Positions 1 to 8,291 are shown, numbered from the stretch's first letter. The stretch is DNA of 22,815 bases from Hyphomicrobiales bacterium (GCA_021775515.1 JAJFHR010000219.1:1-22815), one strand, 5' to 3'. Made by a program: numbers and translations. The notes: generated from the letters alone by a model not told the origin.

Positions 1-590
1 AGATGGTTGGTGGGTTCATCGAGCAACAACAGATTGGGTTGCGACAACAATAATTTACACAAGGCTACCCGGCGTTTTTCGCCACCTGATAAAGTCGCCA
101 CATCGCTATTGCCGTCGGGACACCTTAAAGCATCCATTGCCATTTCCACCTTGGACTCCAGATCCCAGGCATCGGCCGCCTCGATTTTTTCCTGAATGTC
201 AGCTTGTTCGGCAATTACCGCATTCATCTCATCGTCATCAAGTGGTTCGGAAAACTTGGCGGAAACTTCCTCAAAACGATCCAATAACGCTTTTGTTTCC
301 GCAACTCCCTCCATCACATTTCCGGTGACATCCTTGCTAGGATCAAGCTCCGGCTCCTGAGGGAGGTATCCGATTTTAGCCCCCTCCGCTGCCCAGGCCT
401 CTCCTTGAAATTCCGTCTCAACACCTGCCATAATTCGCAACAAGGTTGATTTTCCGGAACCGTTGAGCCCAACGACGCCAATTTTGGCTCCCGGATAAAA
501 TGACAGTCGAATGTCGCTCAACACCTGTTTGCCACCGGCAAAGGTCTTCGACAGATTGTTCATGACGTAAATATATTGGTAGGCGGCCAT
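1..590 (-). CDS. ettA: Energy-dependent translational throttle protein EttA (ABC-F ATPase), N-terminal part
   Basis: ABC-F proteins bind the ribosomal E site and gate elongation according to the ATP/ADP ratio; EttA acts in the cytoplasm. About 196 residues of a usual length near 555 are visible, because the gene runs off the left edge. The first nucleotide-binding domain can be followed in order: Walker A GLNGSGKST (residues 41-49), the Q-loop region IGYLPQEPEL, the signature LSGGEKRRVALCKLLL, and Walker B LLLLDEPTNH at the window edge. The PQEPEL and GGEKRRVALC wording is very close to Escherichia coli EttA as I remember it. The start is the ATG at 590, preceded by AGGAG five bases upstream. 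No membrane segments are present. The second ATPase domain is outside the window, so intactness cannot be judged. A general ABC-F paralogue (Uup, YheS) is less likely given the EttA-like N-terminus. Confidence 0.93.
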   Translation of the reverse strand, partial: MAAYQYIYVMNNLSKTFAGGKQVLSDIRLSFYPGAKIGVVGLNGSGKSTLLRIMAGVETEFQGEAWAAEGAKIGYLPQEPELDPSKDVTGNVMEGVAETKALLDRFEEVSAKFSEPLDDDEMNAVIAEQADIQEKIEAADAWDLESKVEMAMDALRCPDGNSDVATLSGGEKRRVALCKLLLSQPNLLLLDEPTNH

Positions 591-828
591 CTAAGCTCCT
601 GCTTGGCTGATGCATGATGAGTTGGAACGATCTATTGGTTGGGACTTTTAACCGACCTGGTCCAATATCGCAACGATTGCTTGAAGGAGAAATCACACTA
701 AGGTTGCCTGCACTGTAATAGTTCGGCAGCTCTGCGAGCGAAAGGGTGAATTATATACCTTTGCATTGCATCACCAGGCTTTTTACCATTAACTGAAGGC
801 TTCGCGGGGCTAAGGGTGAGGGCATATT

Positions 829-2385
829 ATGGGGAATATAGTCAAGCAGGGCACCAAGAAACGCATGCGTGGCGGCCGCAAAGCGCGACAGGAAAAACGC
901 AACCTCGCCGCCGGGCTGGTATCCGGGCGCCCCTATATAGTGCGCAACATCCCGCCATATGACATTCTGTCGGAAGAAAGCCTGGTACGGATCGAAGACG
1001 CTGCCGACCGCATACTTGCCAACATTGGCATTGAGTTCCGTGATGACCCGGCAGCTCTTGAGCTCTGGAAACGGGCGGGAGCAAACGTTGACGGCGTGCT
1101 GGTAAAATTCGACCGAGGCATGTTGCGCGAAATTCTGAAGACCGCTCCAGCACAATTTACCCAATGCGCCCGAAACTCCGAAAACAATGTTCAAATCGGT
1201 GGCAAGAATGTTGTCTTCTCTCCCGCTTACGGCTCACCATTTGTGATGGATCTCGACAAGGGCCGCCGCTACGGAACACTCGAAGATTTTCAAAATTTCA
1301 TCAAACTCGCGCAATCATCTCCGTGGTTGCACCATTCGGGCGGCACAATTTGTGAACCGGTTGATGTAGCTGTCAACAAGCGCCACCTCGATATGGTCTA
1401 CAGCCACATCCGTTTTTCGGACCGGCCATTCATCGGCTCGGTAACAGCAGAAGACCGGGCAGAAGATTCGATTGAAATGTGCCGAATTTTGTTTGGCCGG
1501 GAGTTTGTCGAAAACAACTGCGTTATCTTGGGAAATGTCAACGTCAACTCACCGCTGGTCTGGGACGGCACTATGACGCGGGCGTTGCGTGCCTATGCCC
1601 GCGCCAATCAGGCCGGCATCGTCGTGCCTTTCATTCTCGGTGGCGCCATGGGCCCGGTAACCAACGCCGGAGCGATTGCCCAGTGCCTCGCCGAAACCAT
1701 GGCAGGGTGTGCGCTAACTCAACTGGAACGCCCCGGAGCTCCGGTTATTTTTGGAAATTTTCTCTCCTCCACGGCCCTGCGTTCCGGTTCCCCGACTTTT
1801 GGCACCCCCGAACCCGCCCTCGGGTCACTGGTTATCGGCCAATTAGCCCGGCGGTTGAAGCTGCCGCTCAGGTGTTCAGGAAATTTTACCACATCAAAAC
1901 TCCCCGATGCCCAGGCAATGAATGAATCGACAATGTCAATGCTCTCGGCAATTCACTGTGGTGCCAACTTCATCCTCCATTCAGCAGGCTTCCTCGATGG
2001 GCTGTTGTCCATGTCGTATGAAAAATTCGTCTTGGACGCTGATTTTTGCGGTGCGTTGCACACGTATCTTGACGGCGTCAGCACCGACGACAATCAGCTT
2101 GCGCTCGAGGCTTTCAGTGAGGTTGGGCCGGGCAATCATTTTTTTGGCTGCGCCCATACGATGGCAAATTACGAAACCGCCTATTGGGATTCCGAATTGG
2201 CAAACAATGATCCTTTCGAGACCTGGGAGGCGCAGGGCTCTGATGACGCCGCCACCAGGGCCAACCGCCTATGGAAAAGGCAGCTTGCTGACTATCAAGC
2301 ACCGCCGATTGATGAGGCGATTAATGAAGCGCTCAAAGATTTTATTTCCACCAAAAAAGCCTCGGTGGAAGATGCCTGGTATTAA
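829..2385 (+). CDS. Trimethylamine methyltransferase (MttB) family protein, non-pyrrolysine type
   Basis: This is a 518-residue member of the MttB superfamily, whose characterised members move a methyl group from a methylamine or betaine to a corrinoid protein. The basic N-terminus (MRGGRKARQEKR near residues 13-24), the segment GNFLSSTALRSGSPTFGTPE and the later CGANFILHSAGFLDG are the family marks I recognise. The reading frame has no internal amber codon, so it is not a pyrrolysine-containing trimethylamine enzyme; that group includes MtgB-like glycine betaine demethylases and many proteins of unknown substrate. The start ATG has GAGGG six bases upstream. It is transcribed alone, divergent from ettA and convergent with the next gene (29-bp gap). 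No corrinoid protein, RamA-like activator or methyltetrahydrofolate partner gene is next to it. Family membership is secure; the substrate is not known. Confidence 0.9.
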   Translation: MGNIVKQGTKKRMRGGRKARQEKRNLAAGLVSGRPYIVRNIPPYDILSEESLVRIEDAADRILANIGIEFRDDPAALELWKRAGANVDGVLVKFDRGMLREILKTAPAQFTQCARNSENNVQIGGKNVVFSPAYGSPFVMDLDKGRRYGTLEDFQNFIKLAQSSPWLHHSGGTICEPVDVAVNKRHLDMVYSHIRFSDRPFIGSVTAEDRAEDSIEMCRILFGREFVENNCVILGNVNVNSPLVWDGTMTRALRAYARANQAGIVVPFILGGAMGPVTNAGAIAQCLAETMAGCALTQLERPGAPVIFGNFLSSTALRSGSPTFGTPEPALGSLVIGQLARRLKLPLRCSGNFTTSKLPDAQAMNESTMSMLSAIHCGANFILHSAGFLDGLLSMSYEKFVLDADFCGALHTYLDGVSTDDNQLALEAFSEVGPGNHFFGCAHTMANYETAYWDSELANNDPFETWEAQGSDDAATRANRLWKRQLADYQAPPIDEAINEALKDFISTKKASVEDAWY

Positions 2386-2414
2386 TTGTGCTTCAACCGC
2401 TGTCGCCACACCGC

Positions 2415-3140
2415 TTATTTTCGCATCGCATAAGAGGAAAGTGACGCACTGTCGATAATATCAAGCTTTACCGCCCGGTCGCGAAGACGCAACGCTTCAC
2501 TTCGCTCGGAAAAATTCCCCACTATTACCGGATAATACGGATTGTCAGGCCTTCGCTTGCCAACAAACGCCCTAAGACCGGGATCCAACGCATTGATGCG
2601 ATTAGCAAAAGCCTGGGCTTGGGATTGATCCTTCAGCGACTTAACGATTACCCAGTATTTCGGCTCGAATTTTTGCACGCTGAAATAAGACCTGAATTTA
2701 TCGGAAAGGTCCCAGCTAGTCGCAGCCACTACAATCCGCTTGTCCTTGGCCTTCGCCGGAGAAATAAAGTAGAGATTTTCACTTTGATCGCCAGGTTGCG
2801 ATGAGGTTTTATCAGCAACGGCTACCGCGTCGGTTTGATATTTGATCGGGTTTGCATTCCACGTCGTGATCAGGGCCGGTGCCGATACGCCGATTGCGAT
2901 TAATTTCATTCTGTTGTTTTCGCTCGACGCCCAACCGATAAGCCCTCCCAGGAACACCACAATGGGTATAAGGATGAAAAATCCAAACAAGAGCATGAGG
3001 ATCTGATTTGCCTGCCCGTCTTTGATAAGGTTTTCGACGGCAGGATGATATTGCGCCAGATAATTCGTGCACAAGGCCGCAACTCCTCCCAAACCACCTA
3101 TCATAGAACGTGTTAAGCCAGAAAGTTGTGTCACTGCCAT
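2415..3140 (-). CDS. Membrane protein with C-terminal SPOR-like domain
   Basis: This 241-residue protein is not one I recognise by name. Residues about 46-70 form a strong hydrophobic segment (ILMLLFGFFILIPIVVFLGG) and residues 78-93 a second weaker one. A linker of about 65 residues follows, then a region near 160-235 that looks like a SPOR domain: KYWVIVKSLKDQSQAQAFAN, a central Gly/Pro turn, then YYPVIVGNFSERSEALRLRD. SPOR domains bind denuded glycan strands of peptidoglycan, commonly at the septum, so a periplasmic C-terminus is expected. The ATG at 3140 has GGAGGT eight bases upstream, a convincing start. It stands alone, convergent with the MttB-family gene, with a good sigma-70-like promoter just upstream. 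The SPOR assignment rests on pattern only; a profile search would settle it. Confidence 0.75.
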   Translation of the reverse strand: MAVTQLSGLTRSMIGGLGGVAALCTNYLAQYHPAVENLIKDGQANQILMLLFGFFILIPIVVFLGGLIGWASSENNRMKLIAIGVSAPALITTWNANPIKYQTDAVAVADKTSSQPGDQSENLYFISPAKAKDKRIVVAATSWDLSDKFRSYFSVQKFEPKYWVIVKSLKDQSQAQAFANRINALDPGLRAFVGKRRPDNPYYPVIVGNFSERSEALRLRDRAVKLDIIDSASLSSYAMRK

Positions 3141-3198
3141 AGCTTATTACCTCCAATTTGAGATCGAAATATTTTATATTTTATGGATTGTTCCAGCT

Positions 3199-3226
3199 AT
3201 TTTACACTGATAAGTATTTCTGGCAA
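3199..3226 (-). promoter_or_regulatory. Sigma-70-like promoter of the SPOR-domain gene
   Basis: On the minus strand, TTGCCA (3226-3221, 5 of 6 to the -35 consensus) and TAAAAT (3204-3199, 5 of 6 to the -10 consensus) are separated by 16 bases. The start codon at 3140 lies about 59 bases beyond the -10 box, leaving a short leader with a strong Shine-Dalgarno site. It lies in the gap after the decayed terC gene, so the SPOR gene need not depend on that gene's promoter. Confidence 0.5.
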
Positions 3227-3274
3227 ATTTTGCTCACACTCAAGCCTGCCCGATGTTTCATTCACCGGGAAATT

Positions 3275-4097
3275 TCAACCAAATATTTCAGATGCCATGG
3301 GTTGAAAGCCTATCTCTGCATCTCTAAGGCTCTTTGCGTCAAAAGTTTTTTTTCGGTAGCCGCTTTGCACGACATCAACGGCAACCAGCACAAAGAGAAT
3401 AAAATAAAACGTCGATTTTGACATCGCCTCGACCTTGAAGCCGAACAGTTGCAGTTGAGCTAATTCGCCACCTTCCGACAGCAGCATGATTCCAACGATA
3501 AAAAAATAAAAAGACCCAGCACTTCATACATCCGGTTTTTCTTCAAAAACTCGGACACATGATCGGCGAGCAAAATCATCATAAAACCGCTGATAACAAT
3601 CGCCAGGGCTATGACTCAGAAAACATCGGTCAATGCCAAGGCGCTTAGAATTGAATCGAAAGAAAACACCAGTTTCATCGCAACTATCCAGAATATCGAC
3701 ATCGCCAGCGAGTGCCCGGAATTGCCGTTGACTGCGGAGATGTCATCGACACTAAGCATGTAAAAAACTCTTTGGTTGCTGTGTAGATGATGAAAACGCC
3801 GCCGAGCAGCACGATAAAGCTGTGCACATTGAATTCTGCGGCCACAAAGCCTTTAAGCTGGAGACTAAAAAATGGCTGCTGAAAAAACTGTATCGCCATC
3901 ACAACACCAATCAATAGCACAATGCGCAACAGGATGGCCAAGCCGATGCCGATGTGGCGGACAAACGCCTGCTTTTCAAGGCTCACCCGTTTTGATTCAA
4001 TCGAAATATAAAGCAGATTATCAAACCCAAGAACCGCCTGGAGCAAGGTCAGCATTGCCAGTGTCATCAAGTTTTCTATTGTGAATAAATCCGCCAC
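3275..4097 (-). pseudogene. TerC-family integral membrane protein, degraded
   Basis: TerC-family proteins are multi-spanning inner-membrane proteins linked to metal (manganese) export and tellurite resistance. The remnant can be read in pieces that line up with a full member. Piece one starts with a GTG at 4097 (MADLFTIENLMTLAML, then GFDNLLYISIESKR). Near 3762 a base is missing: the frame leaves EFF and continues correctly one frame over as HMLSVDDISAVNGNSGHS. A TGA at 3616-3618 then interrupts between SALALTDVF and VIALAIVISG. A second missing base lies in the A7 tract at 3500-3506, after which the frame resumes as IVGIMLLSEGGELAQL, then VEAMSKSTFYFILFVLV, to the stop at 3275-3277. Two frameshifts plus a stop, while the surrounding genes are intact, point to a real pseudogene. 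One lesion is in a homopolymer and could be a sequencing error, but that would not explain all three. Confidence 0.85.
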
Positions 4098-4221
4098 TAT
4101 TCCCTCTCCGGTACTGCCAAAATCATAATGTTCAAAACCAGCGCAATTTTCTATTTATTTTATGAAAATCAGACGTTTAAGACAAATCTAACACATTTCC
4201 CCTGTAATCAGCCTATGGTGA

Positions 4222-4231
4222 TTGGCGCCAA
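4222..4231. repeat. Ten-base perfect palindrome upstream of the CAP-domain gene
   Basis: TTGGCGCCAA is a perfect palindrome about 40 bases before the start of the CAP-domain gene. It could be an operator half-site pair or chance; GGCGC and GCGCC can also pair as a small stem (4224-4228 with 4236-4240). No function is claimed. Confidence 0.25.
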
Positions 4232-4270
4232 AATTGCGCCTAAAAATGCGCAGGAGCAAAGCTGCTTAAC

Positions 4271-4819
4271 ATGCGATCTGTAGTGTGTATTTTGTTAGGT
4301 TCTCTTGCACTTAACTTCGTCCTGAGTTTGAGAGCACCGTCGCATGCAAATAGCGATTATGCTTCTTACGCCAATCACCTGCTTAAGTCATTACCCAAAA
4401 ACGTTCGCTACCGGCCAGATCTGGAAACATATCTCAATAAACAGGCATCTGCCGCCCGCACCAAGGCGGGTGAAGGCCCGCTTAAAGCCAGCAAGCTTAT
4501 GTCAAAAGCTGCGCGCGCGCAGGCGGCGGAAATGCTGCTTGGGAATTTTGTTGGTCATCAATCACGTGGCGGTTACAGTTTTAAGCAACGTCTTTCTGCC
4601 TACACGGCGACTGATAGCAGCTATTGGGGAGAAAATGCCGCCCGTGATCGCCTGCCAGGTAAGGCGGATAAAACAAAGGCCCATCGCCTGTTCACCATGT
4701 GGTTGAGAAGCAAAGGCCATAGAAAAATCTTGATGCGGCAAAGCTTCGCTTATGTTTCCACCGGGGTTTTGCAGAAAGACAACGATCTCTACGCGATACA
4801 AATATTTTGGGAAAAATAA
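4271..4819 (+). CDS. Secreted CAP/SCP-domain protein
   Basis: This 182-residue protein starts with a signal peptide (hydrophobic residues 4-20, likely cleavage after SHA near residue 27), so it is exported to the periplasm or beyond. Residues about 53-180 match the CAP (CRISP, antigen 5, PR-1) fold of bacterial YkwD-like proteins: LNKQASAARTKAGEGPL, a first His in GHQSRGG (H95), GENAA (E121), and MWLRSKGHRKILM with the second His (H150), then a final strand ending YAIQIFWEK. These His/Glu positions are the usual cleft residues of the family. Biochemical roles of bacterial CAP proteins are mostly unknown. AGGAG lies 14 bases before the ATG, a rather long spacing, but no other in-frame start fits. 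It is divergent from the terC remnant and convergent with the priming transferase gene. Confidence 0.82.
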   Translation: MRSVVCILLGSLALNFVLSLRAPSHANSDYASYANHLLKSLPKNVRYRPDLETYLNKQASAARTKAGEGPLKASKLMSKAARAQAAEMLLGNFVGHQSRGGYSFKQRLSAYTATDSSYWGENAARDRLPGKADKTKAHRLFTMWLRSKGHRKILMRQSFAYVSTGVLQKDNDLYAIQIFWEK

Positions 4820-4864
4820 AGCCTGCTCTTTAATTATTGTGATTTTGATTAAACAAAATGAGCT

Positions 4865-6322
4865 TTAATAAGCATTATCGCCCGACAAGACGACCAGTGC
4901 TGTTTTGGCGAGGATCTTGAGATCAAATCCTAACGACCAGTTTTCAGCATAATAAATATCGTGCCGTACCCGTTCTTCCATTTTTTCAAGCACATCAATC
5001 TCACCGCGCAAACCATTCACCTGCGCCCAGCCGGTTATTCCCGGCTTGACCCGATGACGGGCAAAATATCCATAGATCTTCTTTGAATATTCTTCGTTGT
5101 GATCAATTGCATGCGGCCGGGGACCAACCAACGACATTGTTCCATTAAGCACATTAAACAGCTGGGGCAACTCATCAAGTGAAGTCCGGCGGAGAAACTT
5201 GCCGACCCGGGTCACCCTTAAATCATTTCGTGTCGCCTGAATGGTCGCACCATCTACCGGGGAGCAGTTGTTTCGCATCGACCTGAATTTATAGACGTTA
5301 AAAATCTTGTTGTTGAACCCCAATCTTCGCTGCTTGAACAACACCGGTCCGGGGCTGTCTAGTTTTATGGCAACGGCAATGAGCGCCATCATAGGCAAAC
5401 AGACAATAATAATTAGTGAGGCTAAGATTATATCTTCCAGGAATTTATAGACCACGCTCCAGCCGGCCATCGGCTTGCCCGCGACTTCCACCATCGGCAA
5501 TTCATTGAAATGACTTGGCGGCGGCCTGAACTCCATGTGAAAGCCGATGAGATCTGATCCGAGATAAATATTAATAGGAAGTTCGCGCAAACGTTCAACA
5601 ATCGATCGCAAATTATCTTCCGCGCTCCACGGCAAGGCAATAATAACGTCATCAACCCGTTTTCTTCTAGCAAATCTAACAAGGTCTTTGAGATTGCCTT
5701 TTACGCCATATCCAGCCACTTCTGCGCCTGCGAGTTCCATGCGGTCATCAAATACGCCGAGAATTTTTACAAATCGCGGTTTAACCTCATTAATATAATT
5801 CAGCAGCCGTCTTCCCTGATCGCCACCGCCTACAATTACAACATTGCGGACGAAAAACCCTTTACTCGAAAGTTTGTTGACCACACCCCAAAGACATAAT
5901 CTGAGAAGAACGATCGAAGCCCCCGCACCAATAGCAAATGAATAAACCCATAATCGTGAAAATGTATGGGAAACCTTGAAGGAAAACGCTATCGCCAGAA
6001 GCATCAAAAACGAGGTGATATAGGCGACAACGAATTTTTCCCAGTACCCCATCGGGCTCATGATCGGATCAAATTGATATAGACCGGCGAAGTGAAAAAA
6101 CATAAAAATCGCTATCCAGATAAACAGAATAGCTGACGCATAAAGTTCAATATTCGCTGAAGAAGCACCGATGAGCAGAAAACATGCCGCAAACCCCGAT
6201 ACCAAGACAGCCATGCTATCCATAAAGATAGACACGCCCGAAATGATCGTTGACGAGATCGGATAGACGCCTTGGTCCTTGGATAAATCCATCGGATCAG
6301 GCATATGGTGAGACACATTCAT
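4865..6322 (-). CDS. Undecaprenyl-phosphate sugar (glucose-type) phosphotransferase, EPS priming enzyme
   Basis: This enzyme of about 485 residues transfers a hexose-1-phosphate from a UDP-sugar to undecaprenyl phosphate at the inner membrane, the first step of repeat-unit synthesis. The N-terminal half has four or five membrane segments, followed by a CoA-binding-like region (VVIVGGGDQGRRLLNYI) typical of the long WcaJ/PssY/ExoY group. The C-terminal catalytic domain shows KLDSPGPVLFKQRRLGF, VYKFRSMR, RRTSLDELPQLFNVLNG, MSLVGPRPHA and RVKPGITGWAQVNGLRG, all hallmark motifs of polyprenyl glycosylphosphotransferases. The ATG at 6322 is preferred; a TTG three codons upstream (6331) and an ATG at 6304 are alternatives, and none has a clear Shine-Dalgarno site. 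It is the last gene of the minus-strand unit that starts at 10870, separated by 188 bp from the beta-barrel gene. Glucose as the sugar is inferred from the subfamily look only. Confidence 0.9.
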   Translation of the reverse strand: MNVSHHMPDPMDLSKDQGVYPISSTIISGVSIFMDSMAVLVSGFAACFLLIGASSANIELYASAILFIWIAIFMFFHFAGLYQFDPIMSPMGYWEKFVVAYITSFLMLLAIAFSFKVSHTFSRLWVYSFAIGAGASIVLLRLCLWGVVNKLSSKGFFVRNVVIVGGGDQGRRLLNYINEVKPRFVKILGVFDDRMELAGAEVAGYGVKGNLKDLVRFARRKRVDDVIIALPWSAEDNLRSIVERLRELPINIYLGSDLIGFHMEFRPPPSHFNELPMVEVAGKPMAGWSVVYKFLEDIILASLIIIVCLPMMALIAVAIKLDSPGPVLFKQRRLGFNNKIFNVYKFRSMRNNCSPVDGATIQATRNDLRVTRVGKFLRRTSLDELPQLFNVLNGTMSLVGPRPHAIDHNEEYSKKIYGYFARHRVKPGITGWAQVNGLRGEIDVLEKMEERVRHDIYYAENWSLGFDLKILAKTALVVLSGDNAY

Positions 6323-6510
6323 GGAACGCAACCACTAGTTTCTACATCTTGCGCATGTTGATAGCATTTTATCAATGCCTCCGCCATCCAATCACGCCAG
6401 CAAGATTAACCGCAAGAACAAACCTTAATAAAACACCTAAGGCTAACCTTGCTGTTTGCTCCTAAATTACCCGCCACATATATCTCTTTTGTGACAATTT
6501 TCCCCCCAAA

Positions 6511-7722
6511 TCAAGGGTCAATCGTCAAATCTCGAGTCACAACAAAATACAATTTGTTAGATTGAGCCGATCCTGTATCGGTTTTTCTCTTGACAAACAG
6601 ATAAGCAACCGATGCACTCCATTCTCGAGCCAGTTGATACGAATATTTCGGCTCTATACTGAATAAATCTCTAGTGCTGCTTATAGAATTAGATACCGAT
6701 TCCTGCCGGGAAACACTAGCCGTCAACCCGACGTTGGACCGTCGATTGATATCATGCCCGATACTAAACTCGGCCGTCGTCCGCTGATTTACCTCTCCAC
6801 TTGCACTTGGTTGGGTGCCCTGTGAAAGCGAAAAAGAAACCTGAGTGTTTTGAATTGCATAGTCAACCCCGATATCCGCCTGGACACCCAGATTTGACTG
6901 CGAAGAGCTGGTTGTTCCCCCACCGATCTGATTTTGGTCAGTGTTGACAATATCTACTCCGACAGTCGCGCCTATAGAAAGCCGCGGAGTCAATTTGGCT
7001 GCAATACCGCTCGAAAAACTAAAAGTGTCGCTGCGGGTTTTTTGAGCATTATCAGCCGAAAAGCGGCTCCATCCGATATTCGTTAACAAGTCAGTGAGAT
7101 TTGTGAGACGGTGCAGCCACCCCGCTTCTGCCGAAATATTGACAAAAGGTGTTAATGAGGTACTCGACTTCGAAAAATCGACAAGCGTAACCTCGCCGGA
7201 AAAATTGACCGTATTTCTGGAGTTAATTTCGTAGCTTAAATCACTGATAAGACTATAGGTGAGGCGATCCGTATCCTGATTTGTGATATCCGTGTCATCC
7301 AGTTCACTGAACGATGAATTTTGCGATCGAAAACTTCCCTCTATTGAGAATTCCGATCTCGCGCTTTTCTTTGTCAGCCCGAGATTGGCGTTTTGATTAA
7401 AGGAATCTAGGTTATCCGTCTTGCCTGGGCCGGTAAATTTTTTGAATTCAGCCCCGGCACCGCCCGAAATTTCCAGTCGAGGCGTCCGCCAGTTAAAATC
7501 TGTCGCCAAACCCGTCGACGAACCATAGACCTCTCCGGGGCTATTCAGAGCACGGGAAATATTATCGTCAAACTCCAGACGTTCTGTAACTTTTGCCTTG
7601 ATTGTTACATTGGCCGCCTTTGAGGGGCCACTATATAGCCCCATACCTATTGCAAGGCCAATACCAGCCAAGAGATATTGAACCTGGGCAAAGCGAGGGT
7701 GGCACTTTGCCTCGCCATTCAT
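6511..7722 (-). CDS. Outer-membrane beta-barrel protein of the EPS/exosortase locus
   Basis: This 403-residue protein has an N-terminal signal peptide (YLLAGIGLAIGMGLYSG, cleavage likely near AANV) followed by many short amphipathic strands rich in Ser, Thr, Asn and alternating hydrophobic residues, the look of a transmembrane beta-barrel. It resembles the group of uncharacterised proteins that accompany PEP-CTERM/exosortase EPS loci (the family called pepcterm_hypo_1, recalled from memory). The start ATG overlaps the stop of the export gene as ATGA, so translation is probably coupled, and AGGGG lies about eight bases upstream. The last strand (KLYFVVTRDLTIDP) does not end in the Phe usual for barrels. 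A role as the outer-membrane passage for the polymer is inferred from the short export partner. Strand number cannot be given without a predictor. Confidence 0.78.
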   Translation of the reverse strand: MNGEAKCHPRFAQVQYLLAGIGLAIGMGLYSGPSKAANVTIKAKVTERLEFDDNISRALNSPGEVYGSSTGLATDFNWRTPRLEISGGAGAEFKKFTGPGKTDNLDSFNQNANLGLTKKSARSEFSIEGSFRSQNSSFSELDDTDITNQDTDRLTYSLISDLSYEINSRNTVNFSGEVTLVDFSKSSTSLTPFVNISAEAGWLHRLTNLTDLLTNIGWSRFSADNAQKTRSDTFSFSSGIAAKLTPRLSIGATVGVDIVNTDQNQIGGGTTSSSQSNLGVQADIGVDYAIQNTQVSFSLSQGTQPSASGEVNQRTTAEFSIGHDINRRSNVGLTASVSRQESVSNSISSTRDLFSIEPKYSYQLAREWSASVAYLFVKRKTDTGSAQSNKLYFVVTRDLTIDP

Positions 7723-8291
7723 TCAAACAATCCCCTTTCGGGTACAACCACTACATCTCCGTCCCGCAGGTAGATATTTCCCGTAATATCTCTACCGGAT
7801 TCTGCTTTCGCGTAATCGAAAGGAAAGACGACATCGCGGCCCTTTATTTTACGGCGAACCAATATGCGCCGTTGGGCAGCAAACGGTCCCAGCCCTCCCG
7901 ATAGAGCCAACGCCTGAAGAACGGTTGTCGGTTTTTTAATTTCAAAGGGCCCAGGTCGCGTGACCTGACCGGTAACGTAAATCACCCGGTCAGAGCTTTT
8001 ATCTACGGATACAAGAGAGACGGTAACGTCAAGATCATCATTGTAGAATTTCCTAAGGCGCTGTTTCAGGCCGATCCCTAGCGATTCAGGAGACCGTCCT
8101 GCTGCCCTCAAATTTCCCGCAAGCGGAAATGAAATCCTGCCATCCGGCCGCACCAACACCTGCCGATTAAGATTTTGGTCCTGCCAAACCGTTACAGAAA
8201 TTGTATCTCCCCTCTTTAGACGATATGAGCCCGCCGCAAAAGAAGGGGTTAAAAACAAACACAAAATGATGAATGTGGATAAAATACGCAT
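7719..8291 (-). CDS. Short polysaccharide export (OPX/Wza-like) protein
   Basis: OPX proteins form the periplasmic or outer-membrane conduit for polysaccharide export. This 190-residue form has a cleavable signal peptide (MRILSTFIILCLFLTPSFA), a Poly_export domain (YRLKRGDTISVTVWQDQNL, then RPDGRISFPLAGNLRAAG) and one SLBB-type domain (VIYVTGQVTRPGPFEIKKPT, then ALSGGLGPFA). The end GDVVVVPERGLFE closes that domain. There is no lipobox cysteine and no C-terminal amphipathic helix, both present in the 379-residue Wza that makes its own pore. The ATG at 8291 is chosen because AGGG (8303-8300) is eight bases upstream; a GTG at 8297 would be too close to it. It overlaps the beta-barrel gene by four bases. 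It resembles the export proteins of PEP-CTERM loci. Confidence 0.9.
   Translation of the reverse strand: MRILSTFIILCLFLTPSFAAGSYRLKRGDTISVTVWQDQNLNRQVLVRPDGRISFPLAGNLRAAGRSPESLGIGLKQRLRKFYNDDLDVTVSLVSVDKSSDRVIYVTGQVTRPGPFEIKKPTTVLQALALSGGLGPFAAQRRILVRRKIKGRDVVFPFDYAKAESGRDITGNIYLRDGDVVVVPERGLFE

Noticed and set aside
829..2385. Pyrrolysine-containing trimethylamine methyltransferase
   Set aside because: The frame is continuous without an internal TAG, so the pyrrolysine form is excluded.
1479..2458. Overlapping open frames inside the MttB-family gene
   Set aside because: They are Arg/Pro/Ser-rich translations in other frames of a clear gene, without ribosome sites or recognisable domains.
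3500..3770. Sequencing error as the cause of the broken terC frame
   Set aside because: One of the two frameshifts is in a homopolymer and could be an error, but a separate in-frame TGA and a second shift also occur, while all neighbouring genes are clean. Kept as a pseudogene with this caveat.
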